From assembly GCA_963966185.1 (NCBI GenBank), contig CAWZYM010000140.1:1-64000 (forward strand): a DNA stretch of 64,000 nucleotides, read 5' to 3'. The notes beneath the pieces are model-generated. The model was not told where the DNA came from, did not search any database, and saw only the letters and a program-made list of their open reading frames with translations. Each line of letters starts with the position of its first letter. Positions within the stretch are counted from its first letter, which is position 1. Both the position numbers and the translations under genes were made by a program. Source of the DNA: Rhabditoides inermis (Eukaryota > Nematoda > Chromadorea > Rhabditida > Rhabditidae). Below, piece after piece: positions 21,846-34,345 of the stretch.

Positions 21846-24027
21846 GTGCAGGTTTTGCCAAATTTACTTGTCCTTGTTAGGAGCCACGAGTGTTGCAATA
21901 TTTGAGAACAAACCTATGAAGTGTTTTAGTGCAGGTTTTGCCAACTTTCCTTGTCTTTGGTAGGGGTAAGGAAAGTCGTATTATGTCGTGACAAGCCTCT
22001 GGAATGTTGTCGTGCAGGTTTTGCCAATTTTCCTTGTCCTTGTTAGGAGCCACGAGTGTTTTCATGTATTGGAACAAACGTCTGGAGTGTTGTCGTGCAG
22101 GTTTTGCCAATTTTCCTTGTCCTTATTAGGAGCCACGAGTGTTTTAATGTATTGGAACAAACGTCTGGAGTGTTGTAGTGCAGGTTTTGCCAATTCTTCT
22201 TGTCCTTGGTAGAGGAAAGGAAAGTCGTATTATAACGTGAAAAGCCTCTGGACAGTTGTCGTGCAGGTTTCGCCAATTTTCCTTGTCCTTGTTAGGAGCC
22301 ACGAGTGTTGCAATATATGAGAACAAACCTCTGAAGTGTTGTAGTGCAGGTTTTGCTAATTTTCGTTTTCTTTGTCTTTAAATGAGACCACGAATACTTT
22401 ATTGTAGTGGGACAAATTTCTGAGGTGTTGTAGTGCAGGTTTTGCCAATTTTCCTTGTATTTGGTAGGGACTAGGAAAAATTTATTCCATCGTGACAAGC
22501 CTCTGGAATGTTGTCGTGCAAGTTTTGCCAATTTTCCTTGTCCTTGTTAGGAGCCACGAGTGTTGCAATAAATGAGAACAAACCTATAAAGTGTTGTAGT
22601 GCAGGTTTTGCCAACTTTCCTTGTCCTTGGTAAGGGAGAGGAAAGTCGTATTATATCGTGACAAGCCTTTGGAATGTTGTCGTGCAGGTTTTGCCAATTT
22701 TCCTTGTCCTTGTTAGGAGCCACGAGTGTTGCAATATTTGAGAACAAACCTCTGAAGTGTTGTAGTGCAGGTTTTGCTAATTTTCGTTTTCTTTGTCCTC
22801 AAATGAGACCACGAATACTTTATTGTAGTGGGACAAATTTCTGAGGTGTTGTAGTGCAGGTTTTGCCAATTTTCCTTGTATTTGGTAGGGACTAGGAAAA
22901 TTTTATTCCATCGTGACAAGCCTCTGGAATGTTGTCGTGCAGGTTTTGCCAAATTTACTTGTCCTTGTTAGGAGCCACGAGTGTTGCAATATTTGAGAAC
23001 AAACCTATGAAGTGTTTTAGTGCAGGTTTTGCCAACTTTCCTTGTCTTTGGTAGGGGTAAGGAAAGTCGTATTATGTCGTGACAAGCCTCTGGAATGTTG
23101 TCGTGCAGGTTTTGCCAATTTTCCTTGTCCTTGTTAGGAGCCACGAGTGTTTTCATGTATTGGAACAAACGTCTGGAGTGTTGTCGTGCAGGTTTTGCCA
23201 ATTTTCCTTGTCCTTATTAGGAGCCACGAGTGTTTTAATGTATTGGAACAAACGTCTGGAGTGTTGTAGTGCAGGTTTTGCCAATTCTTCTTGTCCTTGG
23301 TAGAGGAAAGGAAAGTCGTATTATAACGTGAAAAGCCTCTGGACAGTTGTCGTGCAGGTTTCGCCAATTTTCCTTGTCCTTGTTAGGAGCCACGAGTGTT
23401 GCAATATATGAGAACAAACCTCTGAAGTGTTGTAGTGCAGGTTTTGCTAATTTTCGTTTTCTTTGTCTTTAAATGAGACCACGAATACTTTATTGTAGTG
23501 GGACAAATTTCTGAGGTGTTGTAGTGCAGGTTTTGCCAATTTTCCTTGTATTTGGTAGGGACTAGGAAAAATTTATTCCATCGTGACAAGCCTCTGGAAT
23601 GTTGTCGTGCAAGTTTTGCCAATTTTCCTTGTCCTTGTTAGGAGCCACGAGTGTTGCAATAAATGAGAACAAACCTATAAAGTGTTGTAGTGCAGGTTTT
23701 GCCAACTTTCCTTGTCCTTGGTAAGGGAGAGGAAAGTCGTATTATATCGTGACAAGCCTTTGGAATGTTGTCGTGCAGGTTTTGCCAATTTTCCTTGTCC
23801 TTGTTAGGAGCCACGAGTGTTGCAATATTTGAGAACAAACCTCTGAAGTGTTGTAGTGCAGGTTTTGCTAATTTTCGTTTTCTTTGTCCTCAAATGAGAC
23901 CACGAATACTTTATTGTAGTGGGACAAATTTCTGAGGTGTTGTAGTGCAGGTTTTGCCAAATTTCCTTGTATTTGGTAGGGACTAGGAAAGTTTTATTCC
24001 ATCGTGACAAGCCTCTGGAATGTTGTC
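21846..24027 (+). repeat. 1,091-bp HOR, two tandem copies (first site)
   Basis: Copies are 21,846-22,936 and 22,937-24,027. The length fits eleven 83-bp and two 89-bp monomers. Shared rare variants include GGAAAAATTTATTCC, GTTGCAATAAATGAG and GTGCAAGTTTTGCC. The second copy ends where GCCAAATTTACTTG becomes GCCATTTTTCCTTG at 24,028. Confidence 0.92.
22344..22432 (+). repeat. representative 89-bp E-type monomer
   Basis: The spacing from the box at 22,344 to the next at 22,433 is 89 bp. The unit has GCTAATTTTCGTTTTCTTTG, then TTTAAATGAGACCACGAATA, then TATTGTAGTGGGACAAATTT. Six bases are added in the first half relative to the 83-bp unit. Its second half is related to the D module. It normally follows a B monomer ending ACAAACCTCTGAAG. 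Confidence 0.9.
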
Positions 24028-25624
24028 GTGCAGGTTTTGCCATTTTTCCTTGTCCTTGTTAGGAGCCACGAGTGTTGCAGTATATGAGAACAAACCTATG
24101 AAGTGTTGTAGTGCAGGTTTTGCCAACTTTCCTTGTCTTTGGTAGGGGTAAGGAAAGTCGTATTATGTCGTGACAAGCCTCTGGAATGTTGTCGTGCAGG
24201 TTTTGCCAATTTTCCTTGTCCTTGTTAGGAGCCACGAGTGTTTTCATGTATTGGAACAAACGTCTGGAGTGTTGTCGTGCCGGTTTTGTTAATTTTCCTT
24301 GTCCTTGGTAGAGGAAAGGAAAGTCGTATTATATCGTGAAAAGCCTCTGTACAGTTGTCGTGCAGGTTTTGCCAATTTTCCTTGTCCTTGTTAGGAGCCA
24401 CGAGTGTTGCAATATATGAGAACAAACCTCTGAAGTGTTGTAGTGCAGGTTTTGCTAATTTTCGTTTTCTTTGTCCTTAAATGAGACCACGAATACTTCA
24501 TTGTAGTGGGACAAATTTCTGAGGTGTTGTAGTGCAGGTTTTGCCAACTTTCCTTGTCCTTGGTAAGGGAAAGGAAAGTCGTATTATTTCGTGACAAGCC
24601 TCTGGAATGTTGTCGTGCAGGTTTTGCCAATTTTCCTTGTCCTTGTTAGGAGCCACGAGTGTTGCAATATATGAGAACAAACCTATGAAGTGTTGTAGTG
24701 CAGGTTTTGCCAACTTTCTTTGTTCTTGGTAGGGGAAAGGAAAGTCGTATTATATCGTGACAAGCCTCTGGAATGTTGTCGTGCAGGTTTTGCCAATTTT
24801 CCTTGTTCTTGTTAGAAGCCACGAGTGTTTTAATGTATTGGAACAAACGTCTGGAGTGTTGTCGTGCAGGTTTTGTCAATTTTCCTGATTCTTGGTAAGA
24901 GCCACGAGTGTTGCAATATATGAGAACAAACCTATGAAGTGTTGTAGTGCAGGTTTTGCCAACTTTCCTTGTCCTTGGTAGGGGTAAGGAAAGTCGTATT
25001 AAATCGTGACAAGTCTCTGGAGTGTTGTCGTGCAGGTTTTGCAAGTTTTCCTCTCCCTAGGCAGGGGCCACAAGTGTTTTAATGTATTGGAACAAACGTC
25101 TTGAGTGTTGTCGTGCAGGTTTTGCCGTTTTACCTTGTTCTTGGTTGGAACCACGAGTGTTGCAATTTATGAGAACAAACATCTGCAGTGTTGTAGTGCA
25201 GGTTCTGCCAACTTTCCCAGTCCTTGGTAGAAGTCACGAGTGTTGCAATATATGAGAAGAAACCTCTGAAGTGTTGTAGTGCAGGTTTTGCCAATTTTCC
25301 TTGTCCTTGTTAGGAGCCACGAGTGTTTTAATGTATTTGAACAAACGTCTGGAGTGTTGTCGTGCAGGGTTTGCCAACTTTCCTTGTCCTTGGTAAGGGA
25401 AAGGAAAGTCGTTTTATATCGTGACAAGCCTCTGGAATGTTGTCGTGCAGGTTTTGCCAATTTTCCTTGTCCTTGCTAGGAGCCACGAGTGTTGCAATAT
25501 ATGAATATATGAGAACAAACCTCTGAAGTGTTGTAGTGCAGGTTTTGCTAATTTTTGTTTCCTTTGTCCTTGAATGGGACCACCAATACTTTATTGTATT
25601 GGGACAAATTTCTGAGGTGTTGTA

Positions 25625-27806
25625 GTGCAGGTTTTGCCAAATTTACTTGTCCTTGTTAGGAGCCACGAGTGTTGCAATATTTGAGAACAAACCTATGAAG
25701 TGTTTTAGTGCAGGTTTTGCCAACTTTCCTTGTCTTTGGTAGGGGTAAGGAAAGTCGTATTATGTCGTGACAAGCCTCTGGAATGTTGTCGTGCAGGTTT
25801 TGCCAATTTTCCTTGTCCTTGTTAGGAGCCACGAGTGTTTTCATGTATTGGAACAAACGTCTGGAGTGTTGTCGTGCAGGTTTTGCCAATTTTCCTTGTC
25901 CTTATTAGGAGCCACGAGTGTTTTAATGTATTGGAACAAACGTCTGGAGTGTTGTAGTGCAGGTTTTGCCAATTCTTCTTGTCCTTGGTAGAGGAAAGGA
26001 AAGTCGTATTATAACGTGAAAAGCCTCTGGACAGTTGTCGTGCAGGTTTCGCCAATTTTCCTTGTCCTTGTTAGGAGCCACGAGTGTTGCAATATATGAG
26101 AACAAACCTCTGAAGTGTTGTAGTGCAGGTTTTGCTAATTTTCGTTTTCTTTGTCTTTAAATGAGACCACGAATACTTTATTGTAGTGGGACAAATTTCT
26201 GAGGTGTTGTAGTGCAGGTTTTGCCAATTTTCCTTGTATTTGGTAGGGACTAGGAAAAATTTATTCCATCGTGACAAGCCTCTGGAATGTTGTCGTGCAA
26301 GTTTTGCCAATTTTCCTTGTCCTTGTTAGGAGCCACGAGTGTTGCAATAAATGAGAACAAACCTATAAAGTGTTGTAGTGCAGGTTTTGCCAACTTTCCT
26401 TGTCCTTGGTAAGGGAGAGGAAAGTCGTATTATATCGTGACAAGCCTTTGGAATGTTGTCGTGCAGGTTTTGCCAATTTTCCTTGTCCTTGTTAGGAGCC
26501 ACGAGTGTTGCAATATTTGAGAACAAACCTCTGAAGTGTTGTAGTGCAGGTTTTGCTAATTTTCGTTTTCTTTGTCCTCAAATGAGACCACGAATACTTT
26601 ATTGTAGTGGGACAAATTTCTGAGGTGTTGTAGTGCAGGTTTTGCCAATTTTCCTTGTATTTGGTAGGGACTAGGAAAATTTTATTCCATCGTGACAAGC
26701 CTCTGGAATGTTGTCGTGCAGGTTTTGCCAAATTTACTTGTCCTTGTTAGGAGCCACGAGTGTTGCAATATTTGAGAACAAACCTATGAAGTGTTTTAGT
26801 GCAGGTTTTGCCAACTTTCCTTGTCTTTGGTAGGGGTAAGGAAAGTCGTATTATGTCGTGACAAGCCTCTGGAATGTTGTCGTGCAGGTTTTGCCAATTT
26901 TCCTTGTCCTTGTTAGGAGCCACGAGTGTTTTCATGTATTGGAACAAACGTCTGGAGTGTTGTCGTGCAGGTTTTGCCAATTTTCCTTGTCCTTATTAGG
27001 AGCCACGAGTGTTTTAATGTATTGGAACAAACGTCTGGAGTGTTGTAGTGCAGGTTTTGCCAATTCTTCTTGTCCTTGGTAGAGGAAAGGAAAGTCGTAT
27101 TATAACGTGAAAAGCCTCTGGACAGTTGTCGTGCAGGTTTCGCCAATTTTCCTTGTCCTTGTTAGGAGCCACGAGTGTTGCAATATATGAGAACAAACCT
27201 CTGAAGTGTTGTAGTGCAGGTTTTGCTAATTTTCGTTTTCTTTGTCTTTAAATGAGACCACGAATACTTTATTGTAGTGGGACAAATTTCTGAGGTGTTG
27301 TAGTGCAGGTTTTGCCAATTTTCCTTGTATTTGGTAGGGACTAGGAAAAATTTATTCCATCGTGACAAGCCTCTGGAATGTTGTCGTGCAAGTTTTGCCA
27401 ATTTTCCTTGTCCTTGTTAGGAGCCACGAGTGTTGCAATAAATGAGAACAAACCTATAAAGTGTTGTAGTGCAGGTTTTGCCAACTTTCCTTGTCCTTGG
27501 TAAGGGAGAGGAAAGTCGTATTATATCGTGACAAGCCTTTGGAATGTTGTCGTGCAGGTTTTGCCAATTTTCCTTGTCCTTGTTAGGAGCCACGAGTGTT
27601 GCAATATTTGAGAACAAACCTCTGAAGTGTTGTAGTGCAGGTTTTGCTAATTTTCGTTTTCTTTGTCCTCAAATGAGACCACGAATACTTTATTGTAGTG
27701 GGACAAATTTCTGAGGTGTTGTAGTGCAGGTTTTGCCAAATTTCCTTGTATTTGGTAGGGACTAGGAAAGTTTTATTCCATCGTGACAAGCCTCTGGAAT
27801 GTTGTC
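25625..27806 (+). repeat. 1,091-bp HOR, two tandem copies (second site)
   Basis: Copies are 25,625-26,715 and 26,716-27,806, displaced exactly 3,779 bp from the first site. The 1,091-bp duplication therefore came before the 3,779-bp amplification. Confidence 0.92.
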
Positions 27807-30800
27807 GTGCAGGTTTTGCCATTTTTCCTTGTCCTTGTTAGGAGCCACGAGTGTTGCAGTATATGAGAACAAACCTATGAAGTGTTGTAGTGCAGGTTTT
27901 GCCAACTTTCCTTGTCTTTGGTAGGGGTAAGGAAAGTCGTATTATGTCGTGACAAGCCTCTGGAATGTTGTCGTGCAGGTTTTGCCAATTTTCCTTGTCC
28001 TTGTTAGGAGCCACGAGTGTTTTCATGTATTGGAACAAACGTCTGGAGTGTTGTCGTGCCGGTTTTGTTAATTTTCCTTGTCCTTGGTAGAGGAAAGGAA
28101 AGTCGTATTATATCGTGAAAAGCCTCTGTACAGTTGTCGTGCAGGTTTTGCCAATTTTCCTTGTCCTTGTTAGGAGCCACGAGTGTTGCAATATATGAGA
28201 ACAAACCTCTGAAGTGTTGTAGTGCAGGTTTTGCTAATTTTCGTTTTCTTTGTCCTTAAATGAGACCACGAATACTTCATTGTAGTGGGACAAATTTCTG
28301 AGGTGTTGTAGTGCAGGTTTTGCCAACTTTCCTTGTCCTTGGTAAGGGAAAGGAAAGTCGTATTATTTCGTGACAAGCCTCTGGAATGTTGTCGTGCAGG
28401 TTTTGCCAATTTTCCTTGTCCTTGTTAGGAGCCACGAGTGTTGCAATATATGAGAACAAACCTATGAAGTGTTGTAGTGCAGGTTTTGCCAACTTTCTTT
28501 GTTCTTGGTAGGGGAAAGGAAAGTCGTATTATATCGTGACAAGCCTCTGGAATGTTGTCGTGCAGGTTTTGCCAATTTTCCTTGTTCTTGTTAGAAGCCA
28601 CGAGTGTTTTAATGTATTGGAACAAACGTCTGGAGTGTTGTCGTGCAGGTTTTGTCAATTTTCCTGATTCTTGGTAAGAGCCACGAGTGTTGCAATATAT
28701 GAGAACAAACCTATGAAGTGTTGTAGTGCAGGTTTTGCCAACTTTCCTTGTCCTTGGTAGGGGTAAGGAAAGTCGTATTAAATCGTGACAAGTCTCTGGA
28801 GTGTTGTCGTGCAGGTTTTGCAAGTTTTCCTCTCCCTAGGCAGGGGCCACAAGTGTTTTAATGTATTGGAACAAACGTCTTGAGTGTTGTCGTGCAGGTT
28901 TTGCCGTTTTACCTTGTTCTTGGTTGGAACCACGAGTGTTGCAATTTATGAGAACAAACATCTGCAGTGTTGTAGTGCAGGTTCTGCCAACTTTCCCAGT
29001 CCTTGGTAGAAGTCACGAGTGTTGCAATATATGAGAAGAAACCTCTGAAGTGTTGTAGTGCAGGTTTTGCCAATTTTCCTTGTCCTTGTTAGGAGCCACG
29101 AGTGTTTTAATGTATTTGAACAAACGTCTGGAGTGTTGTCGTGCAGGGTTTGCCAACTTTCCTTGTCCTTGGTAAGGGAAAGGAAAGTCGTTTTATATCG
29201 TGACAAGCCTCTGGAATGTTGTCGTGCAGGTTTTGCCAATTTTCCTTGTATTTGGTAGGGAAAAGGAAAGTCGTATTTTATCGTGACAAGCCTCTGGAAT
29301 GTTGTCGTGCAGGTTTTGCCAATTTTCCTTGTCCTTACTAGGAGCCACGAGTGTTGCAATATATGAATATATGAGAACAAACCTCTGAAGTGTTGTAGTG
29401 CAGGTTTTGCTAATTTTTGTTTCCTTTGTCCTTGAATGGGACCACCAATACTTTATTGTATTGGGACAAATTTCTGAGGTGTTGTAGTGCAGGTTTTGCC
29501 AAATTTACTTGTCCTTGTTAGGAGCCACGAGTGTTGCAATATTTGAGAACAAACCTATGAAGTGTTTTAGTGCAGGTTTTGCCAACTTTCCTTGTCTTTG
29601 GTAGGGGTAAGGAAAGTCGTATTATGTCGTGACAAGCCTCTGGAATGTTGTCGTGCAGGTTTTGCCAATTTTCCTTGTCCTTGTTAGGAGCCACGAGTGT
29701 TTTCATGTATTGGAACAAACGTCTGGAGTGTTGTCGTGCAGGTTTTGCCAATTTTCCTTGTCCTTATTAGGAGCCACGAGTGTTTTAATGTATTGGAACA
29801 AACGTCTGGAGTGTTGTAGTGCAGGTTTTGCCAATTCTTCTTGTCCTTGGTAGGGGAAAGGAAAGTCGTATTATAACGTGAAAAGCCTCTGGACAGTTGT
29901 CGTGCAGGTTTCGCCAATTTTCCTTGTCCTTGTTAGGAGCCACGAGTGTTGCAATATATGAGAACAAACCTCTGAAGTGTTGTAGTGCAGGTTTTGCTAA
30001 TTTTCGTTTTCTTTGTCTTTAAATGAGACCACGAATACTTTATTGTAGTGGGACAAATTTCTGAGGTGTTGTAGTGCAGGTTTTGCCAATTTTCCTTGTA
30101 TTTGGTAGGGACTAGGAAAGTTTTATTCCATCGTGACAAGCCTCTGGAATGTTGTCGTGCAGGTTTTGCCAATTTTCCTTGTCCTTGTTAGGAGCCACGA
30201 GTGTTGCAATATATGAGAACAAACCTATAAAGTGTTGTAGTGCAGGTTTTGCTAACTTTCCTTGTCCTTGGTAAGGGAGAGGAAAGTCGTATTATATCGT
30301 GACAAGCCTCTGGAATGTTGTCGTGCAGGTTTTGCCAATTTTCCTTGTCCTTGTTAGGAGCCACGAGTGTTGCAATATTTGAGAACAAACCTCTGAAGTG
30401 TTGTAGTGCAGGTTTTGCTAATTTTCGTTTTCTTTGTCCTCAAATGAGACCACGAATACTTTATTGTAGTGGGACAAATTTCTGAGGTGTTGTAGTGCAG
30501 GTTTTGCCAATTTTTCTTGTATTTGGTAGGGACTAGGAAAGTTTTATTCCATCGTGACAAGCCTCTGGAATGTTGTCGTGCAGGTTTTGCCATTTTTCCT
30601 TGTCCTTGTTAGGAGCCACGAGTGTTGCAATATATGAGAGCAAACCTATGAAGTGTTGTAGTGCAGGTTTTGCCAACTTTCCTTGTCCTTGGTAGGAGTA
30701 AGGAAAGTCGTATTATTGTGTGACAAGTCTCTGGAGTGTTGTCGTGCAGGTTTTGCCAATTTTCCTCTCCCTAGGCAGGGGCCACAAGTGTTTTAATGTG

Positions 30801-33721
30801 ATGGAACAAACGTCTTGAGTGTTGTCGTGCAGGTTATGCCGTTTTACCTTGTCCTTGGTTGAAACCACGAGTGTTGCAATATATGAGAACAAACATCTGC
30901 AGTGTTGTAGTGCAGGTTCTGCCAACTTTCCCAGTCCTTGGTAGGAGTCACGAGTGTTGCAATATATGAGAAGAAACCTCTGAAGTGTTGTAGTGCAGGT
31001 TTTGCCAATTTTCCTTGTTCTTAGTAGGGACCATGAATACTTTATTGTATTGGGACAAGCTTTTGGCGTGTTTTTGTGCAGGTTTAGCCAAATTTCCCTG
31101 TCCTTGGTAGGAGAAAGGAAAGTTGTATTCCAGCGTGACAAGTTTCTGGTGTGTTGTCGTGCAGGTTTTGCCAATTTTCCGTGTCCTTGGTAGGGGAAAG
31201 GAAAGTCGTATCATATCGTAACGAGCCTCTGGAATGTTGTCGTGCAGGTTTTGCCAACTTTCCTTGTCCTTGGTAGGGATAAGGAAAGTCGTATTATATC
31301 GTGACAAGTCTCTGGAGTGTTGTCGTGCAGGTTTTGCAAGTTTTCCTTCTCTAGGCAGGGGCCACAAGTGTTTTAATGTCTTGGAACAAACGTCTTGAGT
31401 GTTGTCGTGCAGGTTTTGCCGTTTTACCTTGTCCTTGGTTGGAACCACGAGTGTTGCAATATATGAGAACAAACATCTGCAGTGTTGTGGTGCAGGTTCT
31501 GCCAACTCTCCCAGTCCTTGGTAGGAGTCACGAGTGTTGCAATATATGAGAACAAACCTCTGAAGTGTTGTAGTGCAGGTTTTGCCAACTTTCCTTGTCC
31601 TTGGTAAGGAAACGGAAAGTCGTATTATATCGTGACAAGCCTCTGGAGTGTTGTCGTGCAGGTTTTTCCAATTTTCCTTGTCCTTGGTTGGAACCACGAG
31701 TGTTGCAATATATGAGAACAAACATCTGCAGTGTTGTAGTGCAGGTTTTGCCAATTTTACTTGTCTTTGTTAGGAGCCACGAGTGTTGCAATATATGAGA
31801 ACAAACCTATGAAGTGTTGTAGTGCAGGTTTTGCCAATTTTACTTGTCTTTGTTAGGAGCCACGAGTGTTGCAATATATGAGAACAAACCTATGAAGTGT
31901 TGTAGTGCAGGTTTTGCCAACTTTCCTTGTCCTTGGTAAGGAAACGGAAAGTCGTATTATATCGTGACAAGCCTCTGGAGTGTTGTCGTGCAGGTTTTTC
32001 CAATTTTCCTTGTCCTTGGTAAGAGAAAGGAAAGTCGTATTATATCGTGACAAGCCTCTGGACAGTTGTCGTGCAAGTTTTGCCAATTTTCCTTGTCCTT
32101 GTCAGGAGCCACGAGTGATGCAATATATGAATATATGAGAACAAACCTCTGAAGTGTTGTAGTGCAGGTTTTGCTAATTTTCGTTTCCTTTGTCCTTGAA
32201 TAGGAGCACGAATACTTTATTGTATTGGGGCAAATTTCTGAGGTGTTGTAGTGCAGGTTTTGCCAGCTTTCCTTGTCCTTGGTAAGAGCCACGAGTGTAG
32301 CAATATATGAGAACAAACCTCTGAAGTGTTGTAGTGCAGGTTTTGCTAATTTTTGTTTCCTTTGTCCTTGAATGGGACCACCAATACTTTATTGTATTGG
32401 GACAAATTTCTGAGGTGTTGTAGTGCAGGTTTTGCCAAATTTACTTGTCCTTGTTAGGAGCCACGAGTGTTGCAATATTTGAGAACAAACCTATGAAGTG
32501 TTTTAGTGCAGGTTTTGCCAACTTTCCTTGTCTTTGGTAGGGGTAAGGAAAGTCGTATTATGTCGTGACAAGCCTCTGGAATGTTGTCGTGCAGGTTTTG
32601 CCATTTTTCCTTGTCCTTGTTAGGAGCCACGAGTGTTTTCATGTATTGGAACAAACGTCTGAAGTGTTGTCGTGCAGGTTTTGCCAATTTTCCTTGTCCT
32701 TATTAGGAGCCACGAGTGTTTTAATGTATTGGAACAAACGTCTGGAGTGTTGTAGTGCAGGTTTTGCCAATTCTTCTTGTCCTTGGTAGGGGAAAGGAAA
32801 GTCGTATTATAACGTGAAAAGCCTCTGGACAGTTGTCGTGCAGGTTTCGCCAATTTTCCTTGTCCTTGTTAGGAGCCACGAGTGTTGCAATATATGAGAA
32901 CAAACCTCTGAAGTGTTGTAGTGCAGGTTTTGCTAATTTTCGTTTTCTTTGTCTTTAAATGAGACCACGAATACTTTATTGTAGTGGGACAAATTTCTGA
33001 GGTGTTGTAGTGCAGGTTTTGCCAATTTTCCTTGTATTTGGTAGGGACTAGGAAAGTTTTATTCCATCGTGACAAGCCTCTGGAATGTTGTCGTGCAGGT
33101 TTTGCCAATTTTCCTTGTCCTTGTTAGGAGCCACGAGTGTTGCAATATATGAGAACAAACCTATAAAGTGTTGTAGTGCAGGTTTTGCCAACTTTCCTTG
33201 TCCTTGGTAAGGGAGAGGAAAGTCGTATTATATCGTGACAAGCCTCTGGAATGTTGTCGTGCAGGTTTTGCCAATTTTCCTTGTCCTTGTTAGGAGCCAC
33301 GAGTGTTGCAATATTTGAGAACAAACCTCTGAAGTGTTGTAGTGCAGGTTTTGCTAATTTTCGTTTTCTTTGTCCTCAAATGAGACCACGAATACTTTAT
33401 TGTAGTGGGACAAATTTCTGAGGTGTTGTAGTGCAGGTTTTGCCAATTTTCCTTGTATTTGGTAGGGACTAGGAAAGTTTTATTCCATCGTGACAAGCCT
33501 CTGGAATGTTGTCGTGCAGGTTTTGCCATTTTTCCTTGTCCTTGTTAGGAGCCACGAGTGTTGCAATATATGAGAGCAAACCTATGAAGTGTTGTAGTGC
33601 AGGTTTTGCCAACTTTCCTTGTCCTTGGTAGGAGTAAGGAAAGTCGTATTATATTGTGACAAGTCTCTGGAGTGTTGTCGTGCAGGTTTTGCCAATTTTC
33701 CTTGTTCTTAGTAGGGACCAT

Positions 33722-33725
33722 GAAT
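33722..33725. repeat. GAAT, possible 4-bp target duplication (left)
   Basis: A D-type monomer is broken after ACCATGAAT. GAAT recurs at 35,527-35,530, where the monomer resumes with ACTTTATTG. The uninterrupted paralogue at 41,981-41,996 reads ACCATGAATACTTTAT with one GAAT. The last bases of the right copy also belong to the fold-back arm, so chance identity cannot be excluded. Confidence 0.55.
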
Positions 33726-33727
33726 TA

Positions 33728-33785
33728 GGGGCGGCGCGCCAGCGCCGCCCGTTTGTTATGATCTGTGGCGCGCGCAGCGCGCCAC
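33728..33785. repeat. GC-rich palindromes at the left end of the insertion
   Basis: GGGGCGGCGCGCCAGCGCCG can fold, with GGCGGCG against CGCCGCC-like arms. About 20 bp further on, GGCGCGCGCAGCGCGCC is a near-perfect palindrome. They could form stable hairpins at the insertion boundary. Function unknown. Confidence 0.7.
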
Positions 33786-33885
33786 TCCCAATCCACACGC
33801 TATTTGGCTATCATAATACAATATACTTCATTAGAGTGTGTTATGTGTTAGGGTATCATTTTGTAAGACCTATGAGTATGATTTG

Positions 33886-33920
33886 TTGAATAAATATCGG
33901 TTGCGGCGCCCAGAACAGCC
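33886..33920 (+). other. AATAAA followed by a primer-binding-site-like motif
   Basis: TTGAATAAATATCGGTTGC is followed by GGCGCCCAGAACAG. The latter resembles a tRNA-Lys primer-binding site (GGCGCCCGAACAG) with one extra A. With an upstream TGTTATGTGTTAGG it could be the remnant of an LTR end. No second LTR, polypurine tract pair or gag/pol frame is visible, so this is only a hint. Confidence 0.25.
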
Positions 33921-33962
33921 TCTCTCTCGCTCTCTCCCGCTTTGCCACTAAACGTGTTTACG

Positions 33963-33963
<1 letters not shown>

Positions 33964-33998
<35 letters not shown>
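33964..33998 (+). repeat. CGG trinucleotide run
   Basis: About 11.7 uninterrupted CGG units, followed by GACGACGG. In a minus-strand frame it would read as polyalanine, but there is no other sign of a gene. Confidence 0.95.
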
Positions 33999-34004
<6 letters not shown>

Positions 34005-34009
34005 GTGTG

Positions 34010-34345
34010 CATCACGTAAGCTCCGCCCACTGCACTCTGCGCTTATTGGTCTCTCGGCCTCTTGCCGGTGAAAACTGATTGGCCGAGCGCATGCCCCGCC
34101 CTTCGCTCACCCACTCTCGTGTCGGATCGATCGCGCGCCGTCTCTGGCGTCTCTTGCGAGCGCACACTCTCTGCGCACTCTCTCATGTCCACTGGCGAGT
34201 GACTGGGCAGCCGGCCTGTTATCTGATCGAACGATCTCGGCGAGAGAGAGTGTGAGAGTGAGAGAGCGCACGTTCTTTTACCGACTTGCCGGTTAGAAAA
34301 CGTGCGAATTGCAGAAAGCAGGCCGGATGACGCTGTTTTGTTCTC
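34010..34345. promoter_or_regulatory. CpG-rich, promoter-like stretch
   Basis: CpG density is far above that of the surrounding satellite. Two ATTGG motifs (inverted CCAAT boxes, about 34,044 and 34,078) lie close to GC-box-like sequences (CTCCGCCC at about 34,021; GCCCCGCCC at about 34,092). There is no clear TATA box. This could be the 5' region of a host gene or a transposon promoter carried into the array. No convincing coding exon follows. Confidence 0.35.
34267..34306. repeat. imperfect hairpin
   Basis: CGCACGTT at the left pairs with AACGTGCG at the right. A few mismatches follow, then ACCG/CGGT inner pairs and a short loop. It lies between the CpG-rich stretch and the GA-rich stretch. 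Confidence 0.6.

Larger units (their letters stand above)
20996..29486 (+). repeat. 3,779-bp HOR copies
   Basis: Positions right of the MITE map to positions 3,779 bp downstream: 21,846 to 25,625 and 21,303 to 25,082. Positions left of the MITE map at 4,336 bp (20,430 to 24,766). The difference, 557 bp, equals the 548-bp element plus its 9-bp duplication. A third, partial copy follows from about 28,545. It carries one extra monomer near 29,240, which raises the offset to 3,862 bp. Copies share rare variants such as TTAAATCGTGAC (about 25,000 and 28,779). Confidence 0.9.
20987..33725 (+). repeat. 83/89-bp satellite array, block II
   Basis: The head-to-tail array continues in the same orientation. 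This block is rich in the 89-bp E monomer and in an A variant with GTATTTGGTAGGGACTAGG. It is built mainly of 3,779-bp HOR copies with nested 1,091-bp duplications. From about 30.7 kb it returns to the D/G-rich order seen near 11.8-12.6 kb. It ends at the composite insertion. No gene is supported. Confidence 0.96.

Noticed and set aside
33848..34030. Minus-strand frame with a polyalanine run
   Set aside because: Produced by the CGG trinucleotide repeat; no supporting gene structure.
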